A stretch of DNA of 64,000 bases from Actinomycetota bacterium (GTDB taxonomy: Bacteria > Actinomycetota > CADDZG01 > WHSQ01). Position 1 is the stretch's first letter. The number at the start of each line of letters is the position of its first letter. The position numbers and the translations under genes are program-made. Of this stretch, positions 46,788 through 54,553 are shown piece after piece. The stretch spans positions 682,027 through 746,026 of the forward strand of contig JAUJNI010000002.1 in NCBI GenBank assembly GCA_030446465.1, read 5' to 3'. The notes under the pieces are model-generated. The model had not been told where the DNA came from, ran no database searches, and saw only the letters and a program-made list of their open reading frames with translations.

Positions 46788-46801
46788 CGAACATATGTTC
46801 G
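46788..46801. promoter_or_regulatory. SOS box (LexA binding site), perfect palindrome CGAACATATGTTCG
   Basis: The 14-base palindrome matches the Gram-positive/actinobacterial LexA consensus (CGAAC-N4-GTTCG) exactly. It lies 35 bases from the upstream ATG and 71 from the preferred ATG of the minus-strand Cys-rich gene. It is about 285 bases from the divergent sigma gene. Confidence 0.85.
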
Positions 46802-46975
46802 ATCTTAAGGGTGGTAACGACATGCTTCTGTGGCAGGCGCCACTTTCAACGGCAACCGTCGGCCTTCGGGTCACCTGCATCCGAAGTCAACCTGGTTGCC
46901 GAAAGTCGCTGTCCGAGGTTGACCAATGTTTCTGGAGAGGGGCGCTCCGGGGACGAGTGTCGTCATTGGGGGTCT

Positions 46976-47006
46976 GGCTAGCACTCACAGTCTACGAGTG
47001 CTAGCC
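46976..47006. promoter_or_regulatory. CIRCE element (HrcA operator)
   Basis: GGCTAGCACTC (46976-46986) and GAGTGCTAGCC (46996-47006) are perfect inverted 11-bp arms around a 9-base spacer. The inner nine-base arms, CTAGCACTC and GAGTGCTAG, differ from the CIRCE consensus (TTAGCACTC-N9-GAGTGCTAA) only at the outermost base pair. CIRCE normally controls groES/groEL through the repressor HrcA. Here it sits 81 bases before the sigma-factor gene, and a TACAAT -10-like box at 47025-47030 follows it, so the operator would cover the -35 region of that promoter. Confidence 0.85.
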
Positions 47007-47086
47007 TGTGCACGAGGCCCGAACTACAATCATGGGATTACGGATCGTACAGGGAGCCAGCCAGCTCCGACAGTACCGGCAACAAT

Positions 47087-47863
47087 GTGAGCCTAGCGTT
47101 CTTCTTAGGACATCCAGCGCCTGACCCAGGAGGCTCGTGTAAGGAACGGGCAGCGCCCGACGGATGGGTTGGAGAGCAGTCTGAATTCGCGGAGAACGAG
47201 AGGTCGACTGAGCTGGATACAGACGGACCCGCACAAGAGCGCATTCGTGAGGACGAGCGCCTTCTGCGCTCGCTGGCCCGCGCCCGTGAACCGGGCACCG
47301 AGGACCGCTCGGCACAGCGTGAAGCTATTGCGAAGCTAGTCGGATCCTATGACAGTTACATCACGCGCCTCGTCGCCCTGAAGGTATTCGACGCAAACGA
47401 TCGAGAAGACGTGGCGCAGTGCGTTCGCTTCCGGCTTGTACGCAGCCTGCTTCAGCAATCGAGCTTCAATACGCCATTCTTCACTGTTGTTCGGCGGAGT
47501 CTGAATAACGAGGTCATCGACTACATCAGGCGTCACAACAGACGGGCAGAGGAGCCGGTTGATCCGCAAGACCCCACCGGTGCATTGCGGGATGAGGCGC
47601 GAAGCTTGGTGCCCGATCCTGCATCCGGTTTTGAGGTTGTTGAGGACGGGCGGCTAAGCGATGCTTTCGCAAGCTTGGCACAGCGAGACCGGGACCTCTT
47701 GAGAGCAAAGTTCTTCTCAGGCTTAACCGGTCCGGAGATCGCCAATAGGTTCGACATGACAGAAAGCAACGTCAACGTCCGATTTCATCGCGCGTTCAAG
47801 AAGTTGCGGCACCTTCTAACCTCAGATGTAACGAACAAGCGGAATGAAACGGAATACGACTGA
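47087..47863 (+). CDS. Sigma-70 family RNA polymerase sigma factor, first gene of the SbcCD operon
   Basis: Up to 258 residues from GTG 47087. The first 70 or so residues are polar and not conserved-looking, so the true start may be later. Region 2-like helices (LVALKVFDANDREDVAQCVR, then RRSLNNEVIDYIRR) and region 4 (ASLAQRDRDLLRAKFFSGLT, then GPEIANRFDMTESNVNVRFH) are visible, the latter a clear helix-turn-helix. A CIRCE operator lies upstream. The stop overlaps the next start (TGATG). It could direct transcription of its own operon or of a damage regulon. Confidence 0.8.
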   Translation: MSLAFFLGHPAPDPGGSCKERAAPDGWVGEQSEFAENERSTELDTDGPAQERIREDERLLRSLARAREPGTEDRSAQREAIAKLVGSYDSYITRLVALKVFDANDREDVAQCVRFRLVRSLLQQSSFNTPFFTVVRRSLNNEVIDYIRRHNRRAEEPVDPQDPTGALRDEARSLVPDPASGFEVVEDGRLSDAFASLAQRDRDLLRAKFFSGLTGPEIANRFDMTESNVNVRFHRAFKKLRHLLTSDVTNKRNETEYD

Positions 47864-48321
47864 TGAAGGAATCCCTGTATCGGATTGATGCCTCGCTCGC
47901 AACCCTCGACTACAGCGAGGTGGAGGCACTTTGGCGCGAAGCTGTGGCAAGCAACGACCAGAAGGACCTTCTAGTGCTTGCTCGTCAGTTGGCGCTCCGC
48001 TCCCTACCGGTGATCGAGCAGACGTGTCGGTTGTGTGGCCGCCGGGTTGGGCTTGATGAGTGGGCTTGTGTGCTCGCGGTTGAGGAGGCTTCGATCAAAC
48101 TAGTGCTCCGACTCCTCCATGATGTCCGGTGGTCCAGTCTCGGAGCGATCGCCGCCAGCGTGGCCAGAACCGCGATCCAAGAAGTTCGTCCACGCGGAAA
48201 CGGCAGGGCAGTCGTGCCGCTGAGGCCTGCGCGTCGGCTCGTGCCCCTTCCCATACCGGGCTTTGGACAGGACCAACGCAAAGACACTGAAGAACGACAG
48301 TCGAAGGAGGAAAGACCATGA
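47863..48321 (+). CDS. Unknown protein between sigma factor and HTH gene
   Basis: A 152-residue protein that I do not recognise. Residues 1-100 are predicted helical (VEALWREAVASNDQKDLLVL, VIEQTCRLCGRRVGLDEWAC) with one CxxC pair and a third Cys; the C-terminal 40 residues are basic and Pro-rich and then acidic. ATG 47863 shares a base with the sigma stop, and its stop overlaps the next ATG. Its position directly after a sigma gene makes an anti-sigma or sigma-partner role possible, without sequence proof. Confidence 0.7.
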   Translation: MKESLYRIDASLATLDYSEVEALWREAVASNDQKDLLVLARQLALRSLPVIEQTCRLCGRRVGLDEWACVLAVEEASIKLVLRLLHDVRWSSLGAIAASVARTAIQEVRPRGNGRAVVPLRPARRLVPLPIPGFGQDQRKDTEERQSKEERP

Positions 48322-48965
48322 ATCTTGAGAAAGCATTCTTGGTCGCCGTGGATGACCTGAATGCCGGTCGTGCGAAACCGGTAGAGCGATATCTTGAATT
48401 GGTATCCCGTTCTGAGCAGGAGGAACTTGCCGACCTGCTCGCGATGGTGTTCGCTAACCGCCCACCTACGAAGGCCGACACCCCTAGCCTCGATTCGCCC
48501 AGCTACAAGCGCGCGCTTGCTGCACTTGACGAGGTTATTGAGAATGCGGGTCAAACTGGGATACTCCCAGGCACCCTTGTATCCCTGCGGCGCGTGCGCG
48601 GACTGAAGAGTCAGCACGTGACAGAGGCTCTTGTCGAACGCTTCAAAGTTGGCGGGCAAGCACGCCGCCTATTGGAGTGGTTTTACCATCGGCTTGAGGC
48701 TGGCCAGCTGGCTGGCGGGCAGCTCTCGAGACGTCTATTAACTGCTCTCGCGGAGATCTTTGGCGTGAGTCCTGAGGACTTTGTATCAGCGAGCGAACCG
48801 ATTCAAAGCGGGCCGCCTCGGTTCCCATCACCTGTAATGGCGCGGAGCACGCGGAGGACAAGCAGCGCTGCCCCACCGGCAAAGAGTGAAGCACCGACTC
48901 TTGAACAGCCAGGTCCGGACGCAGAGCTAGTTCGACGCCTCTTCCAAGGAGGGCGCGACGCCTAA
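48318..48965 (+). CDS. XRE-like helix-turn-helix protein
   Basis: A 215-residue protein with GGAGG 13 bases before ATG 48318. Residues about 87-150 (TLVSLRRVRGLKSQHVTEAL, RRLLEWFYHRLEAGQL, LLTALAEIFGVSPEDF) follow the pattern of an XRE/Cro-type HTH. The N-terminal 80 residues are helical and acidic; the last 50 are Pro/Ser-rich and probably disordered. An XRE-like gene directly before an ImmA/IrrE peptidase is the classic arrangement in which the peptidase cleaves the regulator (ImmR/ImmA, DdrO/IrrE). Confidence 0.65.
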   Translation: MNLEKAFLVAVDDLNAGRAKPVERYLELVSRSEQEELADLLAMVFANRPPTKADTPSLDSPSYKRALAALDEVIENAGQTGILPGTLVSLRRVRGLKSQHVTEALVERFKVGGQARRLLEWFYHRLEAGQLAGGQLSRRLLTALAEIFGVSPEDFVSASEPIQSGPPRFPSPVMARSTRRTSSAAPPAKSEAPTLEQPGPDAELVRRLFQGGRDA

Positions 48966-49017
48966 GCCGGATACGACCGCGGCACAGATCCTGGCCGAGT
49001 ACGACAGATGCTTCGGC

Positions 49018-49500
49018 TTGTCATCCGCGCCACCGGTTGACGTCGAGGACATCGCCCGATCGCTACTCCTCCTCTGGATCGACGAAGGGAGTGATCTTCG
49101 GACCCTGCCGGGAGCTCCCGCAGAACTCGGTCGGCTGTCCGGCTTACTCATCCCGAATGACTTGACAATTTGGATCGATAGCAGCGAAGCGACCCGTAGC
49201 GCCGCTCGCCGACGGTTCACGATCGCGCACGAGATCGGTCATTTCGTCCTACACGCGAGTCGTTCACAGGCGAGCGAAATGATTCACTGCAGAGGCGAGG
49301 ACCTCGAACGTAGCGACTCGAACGAAGGGGAGGCGAACCGTTTCGCGGCTGAGCTATTGATGCCCGAACTACTAATAGACCAAGAGGCAACAAATCGGGG
49401 CTGCAATATCCCGCTGTTGGCGCAACTGTTTGGTGTCTCGGTGCCAGCGATGCGACTGCGTTTGCTGACCTTGGGCCTTCTTCCACACTGGATGCGATGA
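49018..49500 (+). CDS. ImmA/IrrE family zinc metallopeptidase (M78, DUF955)
   Basis: At least 160 residues. The zinc motif is RRRFTIAHEIGHFVLHA (HExxH, about residues 65-81) and the downstream Glu ligand is in EGEANRFAAELLMP, followed by the LAQLFGVSVPAMRLRL helix. TTG 49018 is the first usual start codon, but coding-like sequence (AAQILAEYDRCFG) continues upstream to the previous stop and AAGGAGG at 48947-48953 suggests an earlier, perhaps non-canonical start. IrrE of Deinococcus cleaves the repressor DdrO after DNA damage. Confidence 0.88.
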   Translation: MSSAPPVDVEDIARSLLLLWIDEGSDLRTLPGAPAELGRLSGLLIPNDLTIWIDSSEATRSAARRRFTIAHEIGHFVLHASRSQASEMIHCRGEDLERSDSNEGEANRFAAELLMPELLIDQEATNRGCNIPLLAQLFGVSVPAMRLRLLTLGLLPHWMR

Positions 49501-50606
49501 GAATCGCGCACATCGCCGATACACATCTCGGATACCGCCACCTCACGCGGACAGACGAGACCGGTCGCAACGTGCGCGAACAGGATGTCTACCGCGTGTT
49601 CGACGAAGCGATCACCTCTATCATCGACCTCAGACCGGATGCGGTGATTCACGCAGGCGACCTATTCGACAGTTACCATCCGACAAGCCGCGCGCTCGCC
49701 GTTGCGCTCGATGCGCTGAGTCGACTGCGCCGGGCCGGCATCCCGGTAGTTATGATCGCAGGCAATCACTCAACACCGCGATACGCCCACGTCGGGCACA
49801 TCTTCGAGGTGCTGGAACGTTTCGGTGGGGCACATGCGGTCTGGCGGGAGCCTGAAACGATCCAGCTCGGTGATCTCGTCATACTTGCGATTCCCCATCA
49901 CCCTGACCCACGGGAACTTAGCCGTACCATTCGCGCCGCCAGGCCACGGAGGGGAGCGGCAAATGTACTCACGTTTCATGCGGGCCTCGAGGGTTTGAGC
50001 AAGCTGGGGGCGGGCGAGGCGGCCTCGATCTCAATTGATGGGGAGTCGCTTGAGACTGCGGCTGACTTCGACTACATCGCGCTTGGTCACCTGCATACAC
50101 GCCAAGGTGTTCGCGTCAATGCTTGCTATGCCGGGTCTTTGGAGCGCCTTAGCTTCGCGGACAAGGAGGCCCGCAAAGGATTTATCGAAGTAGATCTCAG
50201 CCAGCCCTGGGACGACCCTGGCCGTGTGCGCTTCCACGATGTCAGCCCACGATCAATGGCGACGATCGGTCCGATTGATGGTGGACTCGAGGCCGACCTA
50301 ACCGACCAAATCATCGACACATCAAAGGACGTGGATCTTGAGGGGGCTCTCCTTCGCTGTACCCTCACCAGTCTCGATCAAGAGCAATTCCGGTCGCTAG
50401 ACATGCCCCGCCTGCGCCGCCACTTTGCGCCCTGTCTACATTTCGAGCTTCGACCAGAGTTCACGCATACCCCCCCAGGATTCGGTGCGCCCCTCGACTT
50501 GCGTGCCTTTCTGGCCGCGCGGGGAGGCCGGGGTCTGCGACTCGAGGAATTGCTCGAGCGCGCCGAGCAGCTACTGTACGAAGTCGACGCCGTCACCGCT
50601 TCATGA
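49497..50606 (+). CDS. SbcD/Mre11-like DNA exonuclease
   Basis: A 369-residue calcineurin-type nuclease. Motifs are HIADTHLGYRHL, VIHAGDLFDSYHP, MIAGNHSTPRYAHVG, VLTFHAGLEG and ALGHLHTRQGV, then CYAGSLERLSF, in the order found in SbcD/Mre11. The Asp that usually follows GNH is Ser. The C-terminal 120 residues are a capping region. ATG 49497 overlaps the peptidase stop and the stop overlaps sbcC, both as ATGA. It would process DNA ends together with the next protein. Confidence 0.9.
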   Translation: MRIAHIADTHLGYRHLTRTDETGRNVREQDVYRVFDEAITSIIDLRPDAVIHAGDLFDSYHPTSRALAVALDALSRLRRAGIPVVMIAGNHSTPRYAHVGHIFEVLERFGGAHAVWREPETIQLGDLVILAIPHHPDPRELSRTIRAARPRRGAANVLTFHAGLEGLSKLGAGEAASISIDGESLETAADFDYIALGHLHTRQGVRVNACYAGSLERLSFADKEARKGFIEVDLSQPWDDPGRVRFHDVSPRSMATIGPIDGGLEADLTDQIIDTSKDVDLEGALLRCTLTSLDQEQFRSLDMPRLRRHFAPCLHFELRPEFTHTPPGFGAPLDLRAFLAARGGRGLRLEELLERAEQLLYEVDAVTAS

Positions 50607-53251
50607 AGCTCCTCAGCCTCACACTCGACAACTTCCGCTGCTTCGAGAACTGCACGCTCGACCTGAACGTCGATGGGCTCATTGGGGTCATCGGCCCGAA
50701 TGGTGCCGGGAAGAGCACCCTGTTCGGAGCAGTCGACTGGGCGTTCTACGGAAACCAACGTGGTCCCGGTGCACTAACTCCGATTCGTGATGGCGCGGCA
50801 GGGTGCCGCGTCGAGGTGGACTTCTCCCTTGGCGAGCATCGATATCGGTTATGGCGAACAAACAGAACCGCCGAACTGCGACTCATAGACACCGGTGTTG
50901 TCCTGGCTAACGGAACGACAGCAACCAGCGCTGAGGTCGCTGCCACCCTCGGCATGCCACGCGCCACATTCCTGAGCACGTTCTACGCACGACAACGAGA
51001 GATACAGGCCCTTGATGTCCGTGGCGACACAGCGCATCGCCGCGCGCACCTGGAACGATTGCTCGGAATCGAGCGACTGCGCCGCGCTACTGACTTGGCA
51101 CGTGCACAAGCCAAGGAGCAGAGGGTGCTCGTGAGGGCGATCGAGGAACAGAAACCGGATCTTGATGAAACGCTGGGTGAACTGAGAAGGCGGGAGGACG
51201 AAGCACGCCTCAAGGCTCCGGCCGTCGAAGCCGCTCGCGAAAACATCCTCAAGGAGAAGGCCCGTCGGAAGAAAGCTCGGGCCACGCTTGCTGATGTCCG
51301 AAAGCGCGCAGAAACCGGTCGAGAGCAAAAGGGGAAGGCCACGCTGGCCGTGGCATCAGCAGATCAAGCACAACGAGAAGTGGGACGAATACAAGCAGAG
51401 GTTGAGGCTGCCAATGAGGCGAGTAAGGCACTTCAGACACTCACCCCCATCGCTGCGCGCCGCGCTGAGCTCGGAGCGCGAGAAAGGGAGTTGGAACTCA
51501 GACGTAAAACCTACGAGAGAGCCCGCTCTCTTCGAGAACAATGGCACGCTGCCCAGGCGCGGGTTGCCAAGGTTGCTGACGAGCTAGCATCTGTTTCCGA
51601 CGCGGGCTCTGCGGTCGCCACTCTAGGCGAGCATGTCACTGAACTCCGAACCAAGCTCGACGTCACGACGTCCGAGCTTCTAGAAGTCATCGATGAACTC
51701 GCAGAAGTGGAGAAGCAGAAGCGAGATCTAGTCGCGCTTCTTCAGATCACCAGGCGCGCACACGAACTTGACCGGGCGCTCATCGAGCTTCCCGAGGTTG
51801 CTCGCATAGCCGAGAGGACTGCTGCCGCGTTGGTTGACCTTCAAGCGGCTAAGACAGACCTGAATCGGAAGATTGCCGAAGAATCCAGCCATCTGGCAGC
51901 CGTGCAACGCGACGGGACGGACGCTGAGTGCCCACGCTGCAAACGAGCCTACGGCGACGACTACGAGACGATTGTCGGGCGACTCACCGTTGATCTCGAC
52001 CGTCTAGAAATCCAGGCAAAGCGTGTGGAAACCGAACTCAAAGTGGCCGAGCGGCTCCGGCGGGACGCGAGTGCCCGCCTTGCCACGCTGCGCGCTCTCG
52101 AAAGCGAGCGCGCCTTGCTCCAACCAGCCAAGGATGTCGACAAGCTCGAACAGGAGGCACATCGTCTAAGCGCGCTACGCGAGAAACGAGCAGATCGTCG
52201 TCTCCTAGTTGAAGCGAAACGCGGCGAACTGCAGGCGCAATTGGATCAGGACTCTGGGCGGCTGCGGAAGTTGAAGGAGCAGGACATGAAGCGTGGACTT
52301 ACCAGGGAACGGCTAGCTCAAGCGCAATCCGAGGCAAGAATTCTTGACGAGCAGCTCACAGCCGTCGGCCCTACCGACTACAACGCAGCTGTCCACACAC
52401 AGATCAGGAACGACCTCGCCGAAGCCGAAGAAGCTGAACGTCAGTGTGCTGTCCTTCATGCTCTCGCAGACCAACTGCCTATTGTCGAGCGACGCTATTC
52501 GCATGCCGCGGCGCAACTAGCGTGCGAGGAGGCGGAGGCAGCGCGCCTTTCTGCTGACGCCGCCAAACTGGCTGTGACCGACGAGGTCATTGGGACCGTG
52601 GAGGAGGAGGATCGTGCAGCTGAAGTCGCCCTTCAGGCCGCATTCGATGCCTTACACGCGGCAGAGCAGGGCGCACTGCGAGAAGATGCTGCAGTCAGTG
52701 CCGCTCGAGAGAACCTCGCGCGCGCGCAGGAACAGGCCCGTCGTCTCAAGACCGAGCGACGAGAACTTCGGTACCGCGATGCGGTCCATGCGGCGCTTGA
52801 GGATTATCGCGCCGACGCTTCTCGGCGAGCCCTCCCGACCCTTGAGCAGGAAACTGCTTCACTGCTTGCTGCCGTCACCCGGGGCCGATTCACTGATGTT
52901 CACCTCTCCGATTCGTACAACCTCGAACTGCAAGACGGACCAAACATCTTCGGGCTCGGCCGCTTCTCCGGGGGGGAACAGGACATTGCGAACCTTTGTT
53001 TACGGCTTGCGCTCTCCAGGGCACTCGCCCGTCAGAGAGGCATCGAAACAGGATTCGTGATTCTCGACGAGATACTCGGAAGCCAGGATATCGATCGGCG
53101 CGCTGCGATCATGGGTCAGTTACGGGAACTCCTCAGGGATTTCCGCCAGATACTCCTCGTTTCACACTTCGAAGACATCGCTGATCAATGCGACCTCCAT
53201 ATCCGCGTTAGTCAGAGAAACGGGGCGGCGGCGGCTCAGATACACCTTTAA
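50603..53251 (+). CDS. SbcC/Rad50-like SMC-type ATPase with zinc hook
   Basis: An 882-residue protein. The N-terminal ATPase half has LDNFRCFENCTLDLNVDG and Walker A GPNGAGKST (residues 31-39). A long coiled coil (about 170-700) is interrupted by the zinc hook CPRC (residue 443). The C-terminal half has the signature FSGGEQDIANLCLRLALSRA and Walker B GFVILDEILGSQD, then LLVSHFEDIA. It is shorter than E. coli SbcC (about 1050 residues), so the coils are shorter. It is the last gene of the coupled operon. Confidence 0.92.
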   Translation: MKLLSLTLDNFRCFENCTLDLNVDGLIGVIGPNGAGKSTLFGAVDWAFYGNQRGPGALTPIRDGAAGCRVEVDFSLGEHRYRLWRTNRTAELRLIDTGVVLANGTTATSAEVAATLGMPRATFLSTFYARQREIQALDVRGDTAHRRAHLERLLGIERLRRATDLARAQAKEQRVLVRAIEEQKPDLDETLGELRRREDEARLKAPAVEAARENILKEKARRKKARATLADVRKRAETGREQKGKATLAVASADQAQREVGRIQAEVEAANEASKALQTLTPIAARRAELGARERELELRRKTYERARSLREQWHAAQARVAKVADELASVSDAGSAVATLGEHVTELRTKLDVTTSELLEVIDELAEVEKQKRDLVALLQITRRAHELDRALIELPEVARIAERTAAALVDLQAAKTDLNRKIAEESSHLAAVQRDGTDAECPRCKRAYGDDYETIVGRLTVDLDRLEIQAKRVETELKVAERLRRDASARLATLRALESERALLQPAKDVDKLEQEAHRLSALREKRADRRLLVEAKRGELQAQLDQDSGRLRKLKEQDMKRGLTRERLAQAQSEARILDEQLTAVGPTDYNAAVHTQIRNDLAEAEEAERQCAVLHALADQLPIVERRYSHAAAQLACEEAEAARLSADAAKLAVTDEVIGTVEEEDRAAEVALQAAFDALHAAEQGALREDAAVSAARENLARAQEQARRLKTERRELRYRDAVHAALEDYRADASRRALPTLEQETASLLAAVTRGRFTDVHLSDSYNLELQDGPNIFGLGRFSGGEQDIANLCLRLALSRALARQRGIETGFVILDEILGSQDIDRRAAIMGQLRELLRDFRQILLVSHFEDIADQCDLHIRVSQRNGAAAAQIHL

Positions 53252-53365
53252 GGACCCTCGCGTGTAAGAGCTCGGGTGCCTCCATCGGAACACCGACTGT
53301 CAGGCAACATCACGCAGCTTTGCTTAGTCCTCTAAGTAGACCCCTCGAAGGAGGTGATTTTCAAG

Positions 53366-53500
53366 GTGGCTGATCGGCGTGCCGGGAAGATCCCCCATGT
53401 CCCCGAGCAAGGCGGAGGCAAGCAGCCCCGCGACCGTAACAAAGACGGCTCTTGGCGAAAGAAGCGGAGCGATGCCAAGCCCAAAAAGCCAAAGAAGTAA
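53366..53500 (+). CDS. Tiny basic protein with ideal Shine-Dalgarno
   Basis: A 44-residue open frame from GTG 53366 to TAA 53500. GAAGGAGGTGA at 53347-53357 is a full complement of the 16S rRNA tail, eight bases before the start. The product is strongly basic, with a Lys/Arg-rich end (WRKKRSDAKPKKPKK) and no hydrophobic part, so a nucleic-acid-binding role is plausible. I do not recognise a family. Confidence 0.6.
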   Translation: MADRRAGKIPHVPEQGGGKQPRDRNKDGSWRKKRSDAKPKKPKK

Positions 53501-53508
53501 CTGCTAGA

Positions 53509-53540
53509 GCCGGGATGGCGACGTGAGAAGCCATCCCGGC
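53509..53540. terminator. Perfect hairpin between the tiny gene and the next gene
   Basis: GCCGGGATGGC (53509-53519) and GCCATCCCGGC (53530-53540) form an 11-bp stem with a 10-base loop. It has no T tract and lies 22 bases before the next start codon, so it may be a terminator or an attenuating leader structure. Confidence 0.6.
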
Positions 53541-53561
53541 ATCAAGAACGGGAGGGAAGAA

Positions 53562-54242
53562 ATGGCCCTAAGCCCCATGACACCGGTTCCGATCTCTTGG
53601 CAGAACTGCTTAGTAGATCTTCAGCCGACCAACCAATTTGGTGCTGACCACGACACGGCGATGATCAACACAACACTGGTACTCCAGGCACCCAGTACCG
53701 AAGAGGTCGTCTTTGTTCTTCCGATGGCCGAGGAGTCAGAACAGGCGCCACTCATGCGCGTGATTGCGGACGCTCCACAAGAACCCCAAGAGTTCGAGCC
53801 AGCTACCTTCGACGACGTTGAGTCCGAGCTGGCGGCGGCCTTCAAGAATGCCCAAGACGCCGACCTTGCCTTCTGGGAGCTTGTAAAGGAGAATGCCGCC
53901 GGAGGTGTCGGTCGAACAAAAGTCAAGATCAAACAAGGTGACCGGTTGGTGCGCTTCTTCTATCCGCAGAAGGTTCCCCGGCTGGATGACGGGAGCTTCG
54001 AGTTCAGTGTCCTCGCTCCCCTTGCGTCGTTCGTCCTGGCGACCGGGGGGAGCTTGTCCTTCGCAGTCGGATTGCCCCGGATCCACGGTCGAACGATTTT
54101 GCTTCAGCAAGCTGTCGCCGAGAACCCTCCGGGAACCTCAGTCGGAGACCTTGCTGAGCGGCCCGTACTCGGTCAACGACAGTTCATCGCACACTTCCTA
54201 CAGAACGACCCTCTCTACAGGATTCGCTACTCGTACGCCTGA
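53562..54242 (+). CDS. Hypothetical protein downstream of the SbcCD operon
   Basis: A 226-residue protein starting at ATG 53562 after GGGAGGGAAG. It shows no membrane segment or signal peptide. A acidic middle region (EFEPATFDDVESELAAAFKN) is followed by a beta-rich part with KIKQGDRLVRFFYPQKVPRL. I recognise no family. Position next to a repair or defence operon and an insertion sequence makes it an accessory gene; its own hairpin and ribosome binding site imply separate control. Confidence 0.65.
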   Translation: MALSPMTPVPISWQNCLVDLQPTNQFGADHDTAMINTTLVLQAPSTEEVVFVLPMAEESEQAPLMRVIADAPQEPQEFEPATFDDVESELAAAFKNAQDADLAFWELVKENAAGGVGRTKVKIKQGDRLVRFFYPQKVPRLDDGSFEFSVLAPLASFVLATGGSLSFAVGLPRIHGRTILLQQAVAENPPGTSVGDLAERPVLGQRQFIAHFLQNDPLYRIRYSYA

Positions 54243-54503
54243 CGGGCGGGCGCCCGGTCGCAACCGAGTAGCGGGCCCCGGCTTTATCCGGCCAGACATC
54301 CTCGACCGCTGAACACCGAGCGGTCACAGCTGCTCTAGTGTTCGATGAAAAGCAAATCACAGTGGTCGAGAGACAGACCTAATCCTCCAGTCGCCCCCAG
54401 GAAACAACAGGCCTGCAGAGTTCGGTGCATCCCCTGAATGGACCAGGCTGATCTCGCCCTGTGCGGCCCCCCCGAGCAAACGTCCACCAAACCCGCCGGG
54501 GAG

Positions 54504-54529
54504 TGAACCGCCCCGGGTTTAGTGGAGGC
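54504..54529 (+). repeat. Left inverted repeat of the IS3-family element
   Basis: It begins TGAACCGCCCCGGG and matches the right end at about the first 15 positions, then diverges. Confidence 0.8.
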
Positions 54530-54553
54530 TCCTGATGTTGGGAGGATGGAGCC

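Noticed and set aside
53252..53365. A terminator directly after the SbcC-like gene
   Set aside because: I saw no strong stem with a T tract in this gap; the clear hairpin is further down at 53509-53540.
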